Positions 11,984 to 22,948 of a stretch of DNA of 64,000 nt are shown here, piece by piece. Both the position numbers and the translations under genes were made by a program. How positions within the stretch are numbered: position 1 is the stretch's first letter; every line of letters starts with the position of its first letter. Origin of the DNA: Phylloscopus collybita (lineage: Eukaryota; Chordata; Aves; Passeriformes; Phylloscopidae); contig JAJNNQ010000011.1 in the NCBI GenBank assembly GCA_027886175.1, positions 3,100,001 to 3,164,000 on the forward strand. The letters are read 5' to 3'. Under the pieces are notes generated by a model. The model did no database searches and was not told the DNA's origin. It saw only the letters and a program-made list of their open reading frames with translations.

Positions 11984-13522
11984 ATGTTGGAGTGGGGAGA
12001 GGGGTGATTGCCTCTCACTTATTTTAGTGAAGCTTTCTCAACATTTTCCGTTTGCTGTTTCCCTTTGCAGCTGAACCAATTTCTGTTGCAGAGTCAGAGA
12101 TCCTCATTCCGGGCTCTGCCTTTAGCTGTGCAAATTCTGTCTTTGTGAGCAGGCAGAGCTTGGGCTGAGGGACAGAGGGAATCAACCCAATTCCTGCCCC
12201 AGGCAAGGAGCCCCTGGTGCATTGTCCACACTTTTCCCCAGCAGGGTTAATTTGCATTTCTAAAGCTCCTCTCCTGGCTGCCTGGAGAAATCTCTCTTTC
12301 TGGGCAGCCACTGAATGATTCACATGTGGCCCCCGGGCAATCTGCATTTTCTCTTTGTTTCTTTTTTTTTTTTTCCCTTAACATAGTCTATTAACTTTTT
12401 ATTCCTTAAAGGTCACCTTTAAGGGCTCTTCTGGTTTTCCAAATGTAATCTGAAGGTGAACTTTGAAAAACCCATGTACCAAAATTTTCTGATCACTGAG
12501 AGACACACACAAACACACACAAAAACATTTCAAAGCAATCAAGGTTTTTCTACTTCTTCTCCTAAGACTACAAATTGATTCTCACACCCCTGGCCCAACC
12601 CTAACTACAATATAAATGCAGGATATTGCAAAAAAATTATTCTAATGGTAATCTTGTCACTGAAACTGTGGGAGAACCCAACACTCTCCACCAATATGTT
12701 TAGTGTTAGAGAGTCAAGGCATCACTTGATTCTGGCCAGGACGGGCAACAGAAATCATTTCATCCACACACAGCCCGGTGCAGAGAAAATCATTCCATGC
12801 CATGTGAGTTTTACTGGATTTTTCCTAAACTTTTTACAATCTGAACCCATAGAAATCCCTTGGTTTGATACTCATTGCTTCCAAGTTGCTGAGTGCTCAG
12901 GATTTGATTTCCTGTTGGACCCGGATTCCTTTGCCTCTGATGTTAATCAGGTCTGCACTGCTGGAATTCCTTCTCAGCCTTTTCCAGCCCAGGTGTCTGC
13001 AGCTCTTCCAGAGGCAGTGTCTGGGCTGGGTGTTGGTTGCTGATGGTCGTTGATGTTTTGTTGATGGTCGTTCTCTCTGTGGGGATCTTTTGGGCTCTTC
13101 CCAGTCTGGTGAGATGTTCAACTCATCTCTGCTGAGTGGTGTAACATCCCTTCAAATAAAACCTTGAAAATTCCTTTCCCCAGGGCAAAGGGAAACCGAG
13201 GCTGAGTGGAGAAATGAAATCAAAAACAACTTTAAAGTCGGTCTATTTTGCACCCATCTAAGCCCAGCCAGCCCAGAGTGTGAGTGTGGCTGAGGCCCAG
13301 AGTGGAATTCTCCCGGTGTCTCCCCAGCCCCTGTGGCAGTGCAGGCACAGAAAGCCCTGAAGCTGCAGCAGTGGCAGCAAGGATTGGCCCGCAGTGCCTG
13401 GAGATGCCAAGGGAGGGTGCCCAGGCAGAGCATTCCAGCAGAGGATCTGTGGGCAGGCACAGGGGCTTCCCCCGCTGTGGAGCCCTGGCTGCTGCTCCCC
13501 TGCCTTCAGTGCAGGCTCAGCC

Positions 13523-14065
13523 GTGGGGAATTGCAGGATCAGGACTGCACAGTCAGGAATTGTAAAGCAGGTTTGTTTTATTCCTGCTGGGACACCTACG
13601 GGATCTTTCCACCAGTGATGCCGACCTGGTGGAGACAGGTTCCAGGTTTAAATGCACTCAGACCCCACAAAGCTGCACCTCCCTGCCCACCCATCCTTTG
13701 CCCATTCTCTGCCTTCTTGCCCTTTATATTACAATCAGCCTTTTGTGGTGCCACGCCTTCTGGTGGTCGCTGGCAGGGGTCTCCTGATGAAGTCAGAATT
13801 CTTCCTCAGTGTTCAGTCTTTGACCTCCCTCTCTGAGCAGGTGCAGAGAAGGTTTGGGGAATTCCCAGGTCAGTTTGTCCTGGCTGAAACCAGCAGCCTG
13901 GTTCTTGCTGGTTTGTTAATCAACTGGTTCTGCTTTTTGGGGTCTTTACAATACCTAAGTCCAGCTTCAGTGAGTTTTAACAATACATCTTCTCTCTGTG
14001 GCCTTTACCTGGCACCCAAATTCCTTTGGATTCTGTTCATGGGTCCAACCTAACAAGTTACACTC
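13523..14065 (-). repeat. Possible nested LTR in provirus B
   Basis: Absent from provirus A at the matching point (after 3888). On the minus strand it begins TGTTAGGTTGG, has a TATA-like ATATAAAGGG near 13,725, has AATAAA near 13,577 and ends near CCTGCAATTCC. That is the layout of a solo LTR. No clear target-site duplication was found, so the call is tentative. Confidence 0.35.
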
Positions 14066-14079
14066 CTATGTCTTCTGGT

Positions 14080-14757
14080 ACAACTTGTTTCTCTTCTTTT
14101 ACACAATTGCTAAATGAGCTGTATATATTTCTGTTCTCCCCTTCAGCTGTTTAAGCACTTTATATGTTTCTAAAATTCTGCATTTTCATATCCATATACA
14201 TTTCCCATATCAGCAGCCTCCTATCCTGCTCCTCCTTCCCACTCCTTGGGCAGGACCCGATGTCCTGGTTGGATGTTGTCAGCAGCAAAGTCCCAAGGTG
14301 GGTCTGTCCCATGAATATCTCACAGCCCCGGCCCAAATCTCTCTCACTTGGATGCAGCCATGGGTTTCTTCCCAGCCCCCTGTGCAGGCTGTTCCAGCAG
14401 GAGGCTGGGTTAAACCCTTCCCCTCTCCTCAATTCTAAATCCTCCTGTGCCACTGAACAAGTTCCATCCTGTAATAACCCAGCACTGCTCACCCCTTTAG
14501 AAGCTCTTGTGGTTCCCAAGGCTTTGAGTTGGTGCCAGACTTGAGGAGATTCTCCTGCCATCAGTTGTCAGGCCTCAGTTCCCCTTCAGGCTGTGGCTGC
14601 ACAATTCTGCAGACAATGAGGCCACTCTCTGGCCACTGGGTTCAGCATTTTAGCCCAGGAATTCCTTTGGCCTGACTCTGTTTAACATGCACATACAATT
14701 CAAATTCTTTTTTCCTTTCAGGGCAGTCCAGGGCAGGAGCCTCAGTTAATCTGCTTT
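14080..14757 (-). pseudogene. pol connection/RNase H-region relic of provirus B
   Basis: On the minus strand a frame near 14,700-14,640 reads EFELYVHVKQSQAKGI, resembling the tether between RT and RNase H in gammaretroviral pol. Many stops follow. Copies A and C lack this segment, so it records a part of the ancestral provirus lost elsewhere. Confidence 0.45.
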
Positions 14758-15560
14758 TTAACGCTTAAAGTTCTGCTTTCCCTCTGGTCTCCATCCATCC
14801 AGTTTCCTGAGAGACTCCTGGCTCCAAAAGCCCTGCATTTCCCAGGGGCTCAATACCAGGCTGTGAGCCCTTCCTTCCCTCCCTGGGAATAGGGGATTGC
14901 TTTTAGACCCCACTTGTCCTGGTGGCTTCAGAGGGATTTGGAGAGGCTGGGGATCTGATTTTCCCAATTTCCCTGGGGCTGCCCACACTTCTGTGTTCAC
15001 TTCAGCCCAGGCCTTGCCAGACATTTGTCACCAAGGTACAGGAGAACTAGCCTCTGTGTCACCTTTGACAATATTAATTTGCATTCCTAATTTAGCCAAC
15101 AAATCCCTTCCCAGTAAATGACAATCACATTTAGAAGCAATTGTAAATTCCTGCATTTCCATCCCCACATCTGCTAATAGAGGTTGAATAAAACACAGCT
15201 GCTCATCTTTCCCACTTACCCCCTGAATAATCAAAGACATTTTTGGCCTTTTCCCCCCTTAGGTGTGAGATGGAGAGTGGATGGAGAGGCCCCTGTGTCT
15301 GTGAGGAAAGGCCTCCTGTCGATGCAGAGCCACCCTGAATGTTCTCCAGGGCTCCAGTGCGGTGGGTCCCTGGTGTGCTGGGAGCTCTGCCACCCCTCCC
15401 AGTCCATGTCCCTGCAGGGGTGGACTTGCTGCTGGTGAGGGTGCTGCTGTCTGTGCTTGCAGTGTCCTTGTGGCCTGCAGCTGGCAGCCTGATTCCTTGC
15501 CAGGGGCTGTTTGGGTGGGCTCTCCCCTGCCCAGGAGGGCAATGCCTCTGCCAGAAGGCA
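14758..15560 (-). pseudogene. gag 3', protease and RT 5' relics of provirus B
   Basis: Contains the protease motif FLTDTGAS in the frame 15,231-15,650, its C-terminal part at 15,028-15,240 (HLLGRDLLAKLGMQI) and the first RT residues before 14,758. Co-linear with 2300-3010 of provirus A. Confidence 0.65.
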
Positions 15561-16020
15561 GAGGAGCCCTGTACAAGTCATTTCATTCATAAAACAAGGG
15601 AGAGGCCATGGGACATTTCCCACGGGGTCTCTCCAGTTGTTGGAGGACACAGCCTCCTTTTCATCCTAATTTTCCTTGGCTGCATCTCCCTCGTCCTTTC
15701 CCCACTGGCTGAAGTGCTTGAGAGGTACAGACTTCCCAATGCACCTGCCACATACCCCCCTTAATATGCACCCCACTTCTGTCTGGGTAGGGATATTCAC
15801 AGCTCTGTTCACTCTTTGTTCTTCTTCTGCTCAAAGTTCACGAATGTAGCAGGACCTTGGCTGAGCAGCCGTCTGTGTGGTCAGTGAATAACATTTTCTG
15901 GAACTGAGGGCTTCTTCTGTCCCTTCCTTATGTCCAAGTGCCTGGCCCTGTCTCCAAGCAGATTCCCAGCATCTGTTTGTAAAGACACTTTCCTCTTCCT
16001 TTCATGTCCCTTTTTACAGG
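15557..16020 (-). repeat. 5' LTR of provirus B
   Basis: Matches 1266-1540 of provirus A and continues with the R/U5-like part that A has lost: ATAAAAC-type signal near 15,590 and TATA-like GGATGAAAAGG near 15,660 on the minus strand. It ends abruptly in gag. Confidence 0.6.
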
Positions 16021-16233
16021 AAGTCCTTTTGATTTAGAAGAGGTTTTGGCTGAGTCTTGATATTTGGGGAGTTTTTGATCTGTGTCTTGATGTTTGGAGG
16101 ACTTTTGGGCTGAATCTTGGTGTTTTGGAGGTTCTTACAGACACAAGGTGCCCAATGATTTTTTGAGATGAACTTGGGCAAGGAGGAACCCCCAGCCTAA
16201 GGTGCTCTCCTCTTGTTTTTTCCCCCAAACCAG

Positions 16234-17085
16234 GATTTGTCATTCCCAAGGAGTGTCCGGATGGAGGAGGAGGAAAAGCCCCGGAGATCCTGCAGGAGGA
16301 GGGGCTGCAAACCCAGCCCAGGGAGCTGCGAGGAGGAAGGACCCCCTCTGTGCCAGGAGGGCGGCCGGAGATGCAGCCGGAGCTCAGAGCTGGAGGAGAA
16401 GCCTGATGGAGGGGAGAAGCCCCACAAGTGCTTGGAATGTGGGAAGGGCTTCAGCCGGAGATCCCATCTGATCCGGCACCAGAGGATCCACACTGGGGAA
16501 AAGCCCCACAACTGTGGGGAGTGTGGGAAGAGCTTCAGTGCCAAGGCCTCCATGATCCAGCACCAGGTGATCCACAGTGGAGAACGGCCCTACGAGTGTG
16601 GGGAATGTGGAATGAACTTTGGCCTGAAGGGCAGTCTTAGTAAACACCAAATGATCCACACTGGGGAAAAGCCCTACAAGTGTGGGGAATGTGGGAAGAG
16701 CTTCAGAAAAAGCTCGGCCCTGATCCAGCACCAGGTGATCCACACTGGGGAAGGGCTCTACACCTGCTTGGAATGTGGGAAGGGATTTGGACAGAGTTCC
16801 GAACTGAGAAGACACCAGCTCATCCACACTGGGGAGAGGCCCTACGAGTGTCCCGAGTGTGGGAAGAGGTTTCACACCAGCTCCGATCTCCTCGTCCATC
16901 AGCGGATTCACACGGAGGAGAGGCCCTTCCGCTGCCCCGACTGCAGGAAGGGCTTCAAGCACAACTCCACCCTCACTGTCCACCGGCGCATCCACACCGG
17001 GGAGAGGCCCTACGAGTGTCCTGAGTGTGGGAAGAGCTTCTCACAGAGATCTATCTTGACCAGACACCGACGGAGTCACCACTGA
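16234..17085 (+). CDS. C2H2 zinc-finger protein, terminal exon, unit 2 (8 fingers)
   Basis: The acceptor TTTTTTCCCCCAAACCAG precedes 16,234. The first ATG at 16,261 gives 274 residues ([15 protein letters not shown] leader). Eight complete C2H2 fingers run from [21 protein letters not shown] to [21 protein letters not shown], with standard HTGE linkers and one HTEERP. It has one finger more than unit 1 (the second, [17 protein letters not shown]). DNA-contact positions differ between units at most fingers, so the paralogues probably bind different sites. Exon 1 is the CpG exon ending at 9767. The protein is presumably nuclear and DNA-binding; no effector domain is seen here. Confidence 0.87.
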   Translation, partial: DLSFPRSVRMEEEEKPRRSCRRRGCKPSPGSCEEEGPPLCQEGGRRCSRSSELEEKPDGGEKPHKCLECGKGFSRRSHLIRHQRIHTGEKPHNCGECGKSFSAKASMIQHQVIHSGERPYECGECGMNFGLKGSLSKHQMIHTGEKPYKCGECGKSFRKSSALIQHQVIHTGEGLYTCLECGKGFGQSSELRRHQLIHTGERPYECPECGKRFHTSSDLLVHQRIHTEERPFRCPDCRKGFKHNSTLTVHRRIHTGERPYECPECGKSFSQRSILTRHRRSHH

Positions 17086-17590
17086 GGGAAGCCCTGGGTG
17101 TGCCCTGAGAGCGGGAAGAGCTTCATGCGCTGCTCCAGCTCCATCCCCCGTGGGAGGATCGGCGTTGGATGATCCCCAGTGACCCCTGTTGTGCAGAGGC
17201 CTGGTGATCTGTGTTCCTGGTGATCCCTGTTGGGAAGACACCTGGCTGTGGGGGCTCCACATCTTCCTGTCTCCCTGTGGGCACCTGGATGAACGCAGGG
17301 GCAGGAACATCCATCGGGACACAGACAGACACTGGGAATTCCTTGGGCAGAGCGGATTTGTTGACTTTCAACCCCAGAAAATCTTTAGTGTTCAGTCCTA
17401 TCTCCTGGGGCATCAGTGAATACTTTATTATCTTGGAGGTCTTTTCCAACCTCAAGGATTCCACAATTTTGATTTCCTATTGCCTGAGGGTGTCTTCTGC
17501 AGCCAAATGGTGATGAACTGGGGCAAAGATCAAGGTTTTGAAGACAGTGGGGTGGAAACCCCTCCAATAAAGGTTCTTCCCTCCCACACA
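17086..17590 (+). other. 3' UTR of ZNF unit 2 with poly(A) signal
   Basis: Right after the stop the sequence reads GKPWVCPESGKSFMRCSSS in the next in-frame stretch, a ninth finger cut off by a TGA in the linker. AATAAA lies at 17,566-17,571. A short CR1-like tail (GAGGTCTTTTCCAACCTCAAGG) is at about 17,437-17,460. Confidence 0.6.
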
Positions 17591-17699
17591 AGCATGTGGA
17601 TCCTCAGCTGGCACAGACACAGAAATCCTTTTCTTTTGGCCTTGATTTGATTTTCATTTCTCTTCATCCCTTTAAAAACATCTGACACTGGGGTAAAAA

Positions 17700-17965
17700 T
17701 GAGGACACTGAACTAAGACCTGGGTGAGGACATGGGGGGACATAGACATGGAGAGTGACACGGGGACACGTGGACATGGAGGGGGACGTGGCCATTTCTG
17801 GGGACACAGGGGGACACGGGCTCAGATGGAGATGTGGGGGACAATGACAGGGATGGAAACCTGGTGGGGAGACAGCCATGGGTGAGGCCATGGTGGGACC
17901 TGGCCAGTGACATGTGGGGACATGGCCGTGGCCGGTGCTGTGAGGGGAACTTGTAGGGTCTGTGG
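17700..17965. repeat. Degenerate GGGGACA-type minisatellite
   Basis: Repeated variants of GGGGACA(C/T)GG spread over about 250 bp. Open frames here are low-complexity artefacts. Confidence 0.7.
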
Positions 17966-18039
17966 GGGATGCTGGGTGTGAGGGAGTTGAGGGTTCCTGG
18001 GAGGGACTTGGGGCTTGCTGAGGCCTTTGGGGACCCCAG

Positions 18040-18189
18040 GACGAGCGGCTCCGGCTACACTGGAAGACCCTGGTGGAGGTTCTGGGGCAGCTGCTCAAGG
18101 AGCCCCTGACCTGGAGCCCCAGCCGGACATTGGGCTCCTGGAAGGGAATGAATATCCTTGTCCCCAGGAGGGAAATCCCAGCAGTCTAG
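18040..18189 (+). other. Possible orphan exon, unrecognised
   Basis: After GGGGACCCCAG the plus strand reads DERLRLHWKTLVEVLGQLLK and continues about 29 more codons to TAG. The start looks amphipathic and coding-like, but I recognise no family and see no partner exon nearby. It may be a fragment of a duplicated gene or chance. Confidence 0.2.
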
Positions 18190-18390
18190 GGTGTTGGGGG
18201 TGGCTGAGAGGCCACAAGAGGGAGGGGAAAGCCAGACAGAGCTGTCCCTGTCCAAAACAGCCCCCCCAAAATCCCCAAACTCATGGATTCTTTGCAGGAA
18301 AAAGCTGCCAGGAGGTGCCTTAATTAAGGGAAAGGAGGGATGAAATCCCCAGACTGCATGAGAGGCCTGGAACCCCCAAACCCAAGCATG

Positions 18391-18700
18391 GGTGTCTTGG
18401 GTTATGGAACCAAAAATGTGTATTCTATTTAATCTGTTGTCAGCAGCTGGGGAGATGTTTTTCTTTATCTCTTGTAACTCCAGGGGGGAGGGGGGCTGAT
18501 GCTTTCTGATAACGGGCCAGCTGCTCAAACCAGGTGGGGCAGTGTTTCTTATCTCTTTCACCACCTGTCCACCCTCCGGGGGGTATCTTCTGCTAATGGG
18601 CCATGAAGGCTCAGCAGTGACAGGACACATTCCATCATCCCATTGGGAGATGCTCCACCCAGTGTGGGAGGAGCCAACCATTCCTACCTGGATTGATCCC
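18391..18700 (+). repeat. ERVL-type LTR fragment, plus orientation
   Basis: Starts TGTCTTGGGTTATGGAACC and matches, inverted, 26,745-27,080. Its first 60 bp also match the start of the ERVL 3' LTR at 36,124. The 3' part is missing. Confidence 0.65.
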
Positions 18701-18879
18701 AGCTGGTTCTGGGGTCCGCAGCTGGGACCCAGGAGGCTTCGAGTCACCCTGAAAGGTATCTCGTTAGAGACACCCTGGGTGGTCAAAGTAACTCCTCAGC
18801 TGGTAGAGAAGGCCTCAGCAGGAGGGCAGAGCAGTGATTCTCCGCTCTTGTGATTTCTCAGCTCAGTGATTGTCAGCTT

Positions 18880-19200
18880 CTGCCCTTGCGAGGTAGCTTC
18901 TCTCTTAGCCGGCCCGGGAAGGAGAGAGTGAGGGTCCGTTTGGCAATTCCACGTAAGGTAACTTTATTGCAAAGTTCCAGGCGAAGGGAGCCAGGGACGG
19001 GTACCCTAGGGGCTATGGAACTCAAGGAGTTTTTATGGGGAACTAAGGTGGGAGGGGAAGGGGTACAAAGCCAATAGTTTGCAACAGATCTACATAAAAT
19101 CTCGTAGGGGATTGTGGTCCTCTTTTTTGGTCACCGTAACCGAAAGATTGGCTGTTATCTTAAGGCTCTGGCAGAGGTAGTTGTGCAATTCTTCTTATCT
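18880..19200 (-). repeat. Possible LTR or retroviral end, minus orientation
   Basis: On the minus strand there is AATAAA at about 18,963-18,968 within GTTCC-rich sequence, and a TATA-like CCATAAAAAC near 19,030. No second copy is in the window, so the family is unknown. Confidence 0.25.
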
Positions 19201-19260
19201 CCTCCAAGGCAGAGCCACTGGAGCCTTGTCCACCCCCACAGCTGGTCATGGAGAAATAGA

Positions 19261-19359
19261 TCAATTATGATCTATTCTTCTCTTTTCTTTCTGCTCTTTC
19301 ACCACAATGATCAGTGGCACCAGGGTGGATGTGACCATGGCCTCTGTTACAAATGGATG
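19261..19359 (-). CDS. PAK-like kinase, last coding exon
   Basis: After TTTTCTGCAG on the minus strand the exon reads HPFVTEAMVTSTLVPLIIVV, then a Lys/Arg-rich tail, and stops at TGA (19,263-19,261). It is the helix-I end of the kinase domain and the C-terminus of PAK family proteins, and joins in phase to LLQ at 19,786. Confidence 0.8.
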   Translation of the reverse strand, partial: HPFVTEAMVTSTLVPLIIVVKEQKEKRRIDHN

Positions 19360-19785
19360 CTGCAGAAAAGGAAAAAAAAAAACCAACAATGAACCATTAC
19401 TTTTCAAGCTAAGAGCCTCAAAAGCAGGGTAATATTTTTTAAATGAAAGAGGGATTGAGTCAGAGTAGGTCAAAGGAGAAACAGTGGGGCAACAGTGGCA
19501 CAGCTTGCTGCAAGAGGTGACAAGTGCCCCGGGCCTGGAAATGTTTCAAGATTGAGCATCCTGATCTCTTTCAGGGTGTCTCTGCTCATGGCAGGGCACT
19601 TGGAGCAGATGACCTGGACAGGTCCCTGCCAGCCCAGCCCAGTCCAGGATTGCTGAGTGTTCTCCTTTGAACAGCACCGAGAGCAGAGGTGAGGAGGAGG
19701 GGGGCCCATCTGATGCCTGGCACTTGAGTGGAGGAGGAGCTCATCCCTGGGACACTGTTCCACCTGCAGCCCCTGGGCATTTTAC

Positions 19786-19923
19786 CTGCAGGAGCTCCTG
19801 GGCAGACCAGTGCTGCGCCTCGTCTGTCTGCAGGCAGCAGCTCAGGAAGTGACGCAGCAAAGATAAGAGGAGCTCGGGCTGCCGCAGCTCTGGGGTCCCT
19901 GTTGTGCCGATCAAGCATTTAGC
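19786..19923 (-). CDS. PAK-like kinase exon (alpha-G to alpha-H region)
   Basis: 138 bp, phase 0 on both sides, with acceptor TTTTTCTCCAG and donor CTGCAG/GTAAAA. It reads AKCLIGTTGTPELRQPELLL, followed by FLSCCLQTDEAQHWSAQELLQ-like sequence. The invariant Arg of subdomain XI (usually in an RWSA-type motif) is His here. Confidence 0.8.
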
Positions 19924-20691
19924 CTGGAGAAAAAGGAAACACGAATCTCTCCTCTGCTCCTTTCACTGTGTCTGTAACTGCTCTCCCAGATCCCATTGTT
20001 CAAGCTCCACTCTGCAGTGGCAGTTTGTTTCTGCCGTGGCACAGAGGCAGAGATGCCTTTCCTGGACCAAGAAAAACCCCAAACCCCAGTGCAGCCACAG
20101 CTTCTCCAACATCCAGCAGATCTGGCCTTGGCAGCAGATTTCATTGACTGATGCTGTTAATGAAAACTCCATCAGCAAAAGCACCTTAGGAAAGAAAGAT
20201 GGTCCCTGAGTGTTTCAGCAGCACTGCACAAGAAGCACAAGAGCCTCTGTGGCCTTCACACCCTCATGTCCATGTTCCAGGCAAGTTTCCCTGTGAGAAG
20301 AATGGGGGTGCACTTCTCCTCTTCAAACAACTGTTTTAGAAACTTTGTTAGGTTTGGGTTTCTTTCCTTCATTTCAGGAAAGATGACACCAGTTCTAAGG
20401 TGCTTGTTTCCTGTTAGTAGGGCCATCTCCACAGCCAAAAGAGCTGGAACGACTTCTAAGCCAAAGCAAAATGTTGCCTGAGCGTGGAGATTGTTTGTGT
20501 TGGGTGAGGCTGGAGTTCCCCCAGTGATGCACCCAAACCTACAGCAGATGCTGATGTGCTGCAGGGACCTTTTCAGAAAGGGACTGTGGTGGAAGTAGTT
20601 CCAGCAGCTGGCAATGGGATTTTGTCCAAGGGCAGACAGAAGGTGGGACAGGTGAGAAAGACAGCGGGATCAGAGAGTATTGACACCTTAC

Positions 20692-20888
20692 CAAGCAAGG
20701 ACTTGCTCTCTCATAAGGAGCTTCTCCTTCCACCATTTCAATGCCCACAATCCCAAGAGACCAGATGTCCACTTTGGGGCCATAGGGTCGACCTTTCACC
20801 ACTTCAGGAGCCATCCAAGCAGGAGTCCCGATCACCGAGTGCCGTCTGCTCTGCTCAGAGGTGAGTTGAGCAGAGAAGCCAAAATCAG
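20692..20888 (-). CDS. PAK-like kinase exon (DFG, activation loop, APE)
   Basis: 197 bp with acceptor TTCTCCCCAG and donor TTG/GTAAGG. It starts with [19 protein letters not shown], then [20 protein letters not shown] and [18 protein letters not shown]. The DFG and APE motifs are intact. The threonine typical of the PAK activation loop appears as Ser (RRHSVIGTP). Confidence 0.88.
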
Positions 20889-21338
20889 CTGGGGAGAAAG
20901 CAAAGGACTGTTTTGAGTTGAATACTGTGCAAAGAGGAAAGCAAGCAAAAGAATTGCCCAGGAGAAGTTGGAGAATGTGCTGTTGAATCTCCTGGACAGC
21001 TGTCCCTGCTGTTTGCTCAGGACTTTAGCCAAGGCAATATGGCATTGGCCACTTCAAAAATCCCCCCATTTTTGACACTGCCTCCAGCAGTGGCTTTTGT
21101 TCCCTGAAGCTTTGCACTTGTTGCTCCCTCCCTTGGGAAGGGACACACACAGAGCACAGCCACTCTGGATTGCTTGTTCCTTGCGCTAGGTCTGTGCCGC
21201 AGCAACCGTGTGGTCAGCTCACAGCAGAGGTCCCTGCAATGCCAGCAGCACCATTTTTGGGGGGCTGGCAGTCACTCCAAAGCAGCCCCACACCCCACAT
21301 GTCCCTGGAACGCTGCACCTGACCAAGAGTATACTGAC

Positions 21339-21438
21339 CCAGCTTGACAGAGCCATCAGTTCTGAGCAGGATGTTGTGGCTCTTCACATCTCTGTGCATG
21401 ACATGGTTGGAGTGGAGAAAATGCAGTCCTTGCAGGCA
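21339..21438 (-). CDS. PAK-like kinase exon (HRD catalytic loop)
   Basis: 100 bp reading [20 protein letters not shown], then [13 protein letters not shown]. The catalytic HRD-x-K-x2-N motif is present (HRDVKSHN). The donor GG/GTCAGT is weak but usable, and the phase matches the DFG exon. Confidence 0.85.
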
Positions 21439-22122
21439 CTGAGAGAGAAAACAGAAGGAGGAGGGCAAAAATCCCTGCTGTGATTTCATCACACCAGAAA
21501 GGAAACAGCTCTCCAAGATTCCCTCTCCAGGGGAATGGGCAGTAATGGCAGGACACAGTGCCCTGGAGAGCAGGAGCTTGCTGCTCCTACACCAGCAGAG
21601 CAGCACCTTTCTAAAGAAAGGCAGGGCAGCTTTGCAAAGAGCAACAGCAACTGCTCTTGTAGACTCTCCTGTGCAAAGCAGCCAGAATGACTGCTGCTGC
21701 AGTGGATGTGCTCAGAAGTCAAGAGCACTTTGGCTGCACTGCTGACCTTTGCAGCTGAGCACTGAGAGAAGTGAGTCTCTCTTTGGTCTTTGCTGATTGT
21801 TCCAAATGCTGCCACCACCACCTTTGCTTTCACAGGCAAGGAATGGGGTGCAGACAGGCAAAGGTTTAGGGAGGCAAGATGGAGAAGAGACAAAGAGAAA
21901 CAAGAGACAGAGTGAGAATGCAACAGCAGCAGCAAAGAGGACAAGAACAGAGTGCAGTGAGTGCAGGGGCACTGGCAGGCAGTTCACTTGAGATGCTCCT
22001 GCTTGCCCAGAGCATGGCAGCAACACAGAAACAGAGCCTGGCACATGGAATTGCTCCTGTTCTGAGCCCTTTTCCCAGACAAGCCTGCCCAAGCCCACGG
22101 AAGCACAGGTGGGATCCCTCAC

Positions 22123-22240
22123 CTCCCGGCTGACACTTGCAATCTCAGGTTCACACAGCTCAGCCTCCTTGATGAGATGGTTCAGAGTGCCTCCATCCAT
22201 GTACTCCATCACCAGCCAGAGTTCTTCATGCACAAGGTAG
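22123..22240 (-). CDS. PAK-like kinase exon (hinge); 5'-most exon found
   Basis: 118 bp reading YLVHEELWLVMEYMDGGTLN and ending in VSRE, with acceptor TCCTTTCTTTCAG. Together the five exons give about 217 residues, the hinge plus C-lobe of a group I PAK-like Ser/Thr kinase, all in one frame with good splice sites. The glycine loop, the catalytic Lys exon, the p21-binding domain and any promoter are not found upstream. Within about 600 bp the sequence passes into an ERVK-like LTR and the MHC gene on the opposite strand. This is therefore a 5'-truncated gene copy. Duplicated PAK3-like kinases were reported in the zebra finch genome paper; membership of that group is inferred. Confidence 0.82.
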
Positions 22241-22800
22241 CTGAAAGAAGGAAACAAGGCCCTGCAGATGAACAGGCATGGCTACGCTGGTTTTGTGCTT
22301 GATTCTTGTTTTTGGGTGCCTTTGTGACAAGGATAGAAATAAAAGGAATAGACATTCCCTCTGGGCTGTGCCTTGTTTGCAGTCTGTGCAGTCTCAAGGA
22401 GAATGGCCCAGCTGTGACAAAGGAGATGTCTTAGATGGCCAGCAAGGGAGAGGTGCAGTTGAGTGACAGGCCAGATGAAAAACGTGTCAGGCGTGGTCTT
22501 TCTGGAAATAAGCACCTGGTGTTCCTGGCATGGACAGCCATGGAAAAGAGGGGCAGCAAGCCAAGAGAAATCCTCTCGAGGATGGTTGATCAGCATTGAA
22601 GAAACTTTAAAAAATCAATCCTGAGACAACATGGGGGCAGTGAACTTACAGGGTATTGACTCACTACGGTAGGGTTGATCCAGGTTTTGGAACCATTTTC
22701 CAACCATGTGTTTGAAAGGAAGGGAAGACACATGCAGACAAAATGCACTCTCTTCCCATCCATTGGAAATGAGTAGAGAAATAAGAATTTGTTTTTTAGT
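22241..22800. other. Breakpoint region between truncated kinase and MHC gene
   Basis: No exon is recognised on either strand. Kinase N-lobe motifs were looked for and not found. The duplication edge of the kinase must lie here. Confidence 0.4.
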
Positions 22801-22933
22801 GCTTATGGGCGTCTTGTTTTTTAAATAAATAGTTTTTCCCACTTCTTTTCCGAGGAAGTTCTTTTTTCCCTGACTGGCTGTGGGAAGGAGCCCCTTTGGA
22901 GGCTTCCTCCCAAATTTGCCCCAAACCAGGACA
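22800..22933 (+). repeat. ERVK-like LTR 3' part, abutting MHC exon 2
   Basis: The reverse complement of 22,815-22,933 matches 28,757-28,910, the LTR next to a lysine-type primer site. AATAAA at about 22,823-22,829 marks R. It ends CCAAACCAGGACA at 22,933, only 15 bp before the MHC exon. Confidence 0.65.
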
Positions 22934-22948
22934 GTCCTGCACACCCAG

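Larger units (their letters stand above)
10031..16020 (-). mobile_element. Class I provirus B, decayed, antisense in ZNF unit 2 intron
   Basis: Inverted copy of provirus A in the equivalent intron position, flanked on the left by the 3' LTR (10,035-10,440) and on the right by the 5' LTR (to 16,020). Compared with A it keeps more envelope TM and an extra pol piece (14,080-14,750), but lacks most RT fingers-palm and has the 5' LTR joined directly into gag near 15,557. By eye it is roughly 90% identical to A in the 4.4-4.7 kb segment. All frames are broken. Confidence 0.8.

Noticed and set aside
17664..18098. 144-codon minus-strand frame rich in Pro/Ser/Cys/His
   Set aside because: Translation of the GGGGACA minisatellite.
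22241..22800. Kinase N-lobe exons upstream of the hinge exon
   Set aside because: Searched by eye on the minus strand for a glycine loop and a VAIK-type lysine; not found.
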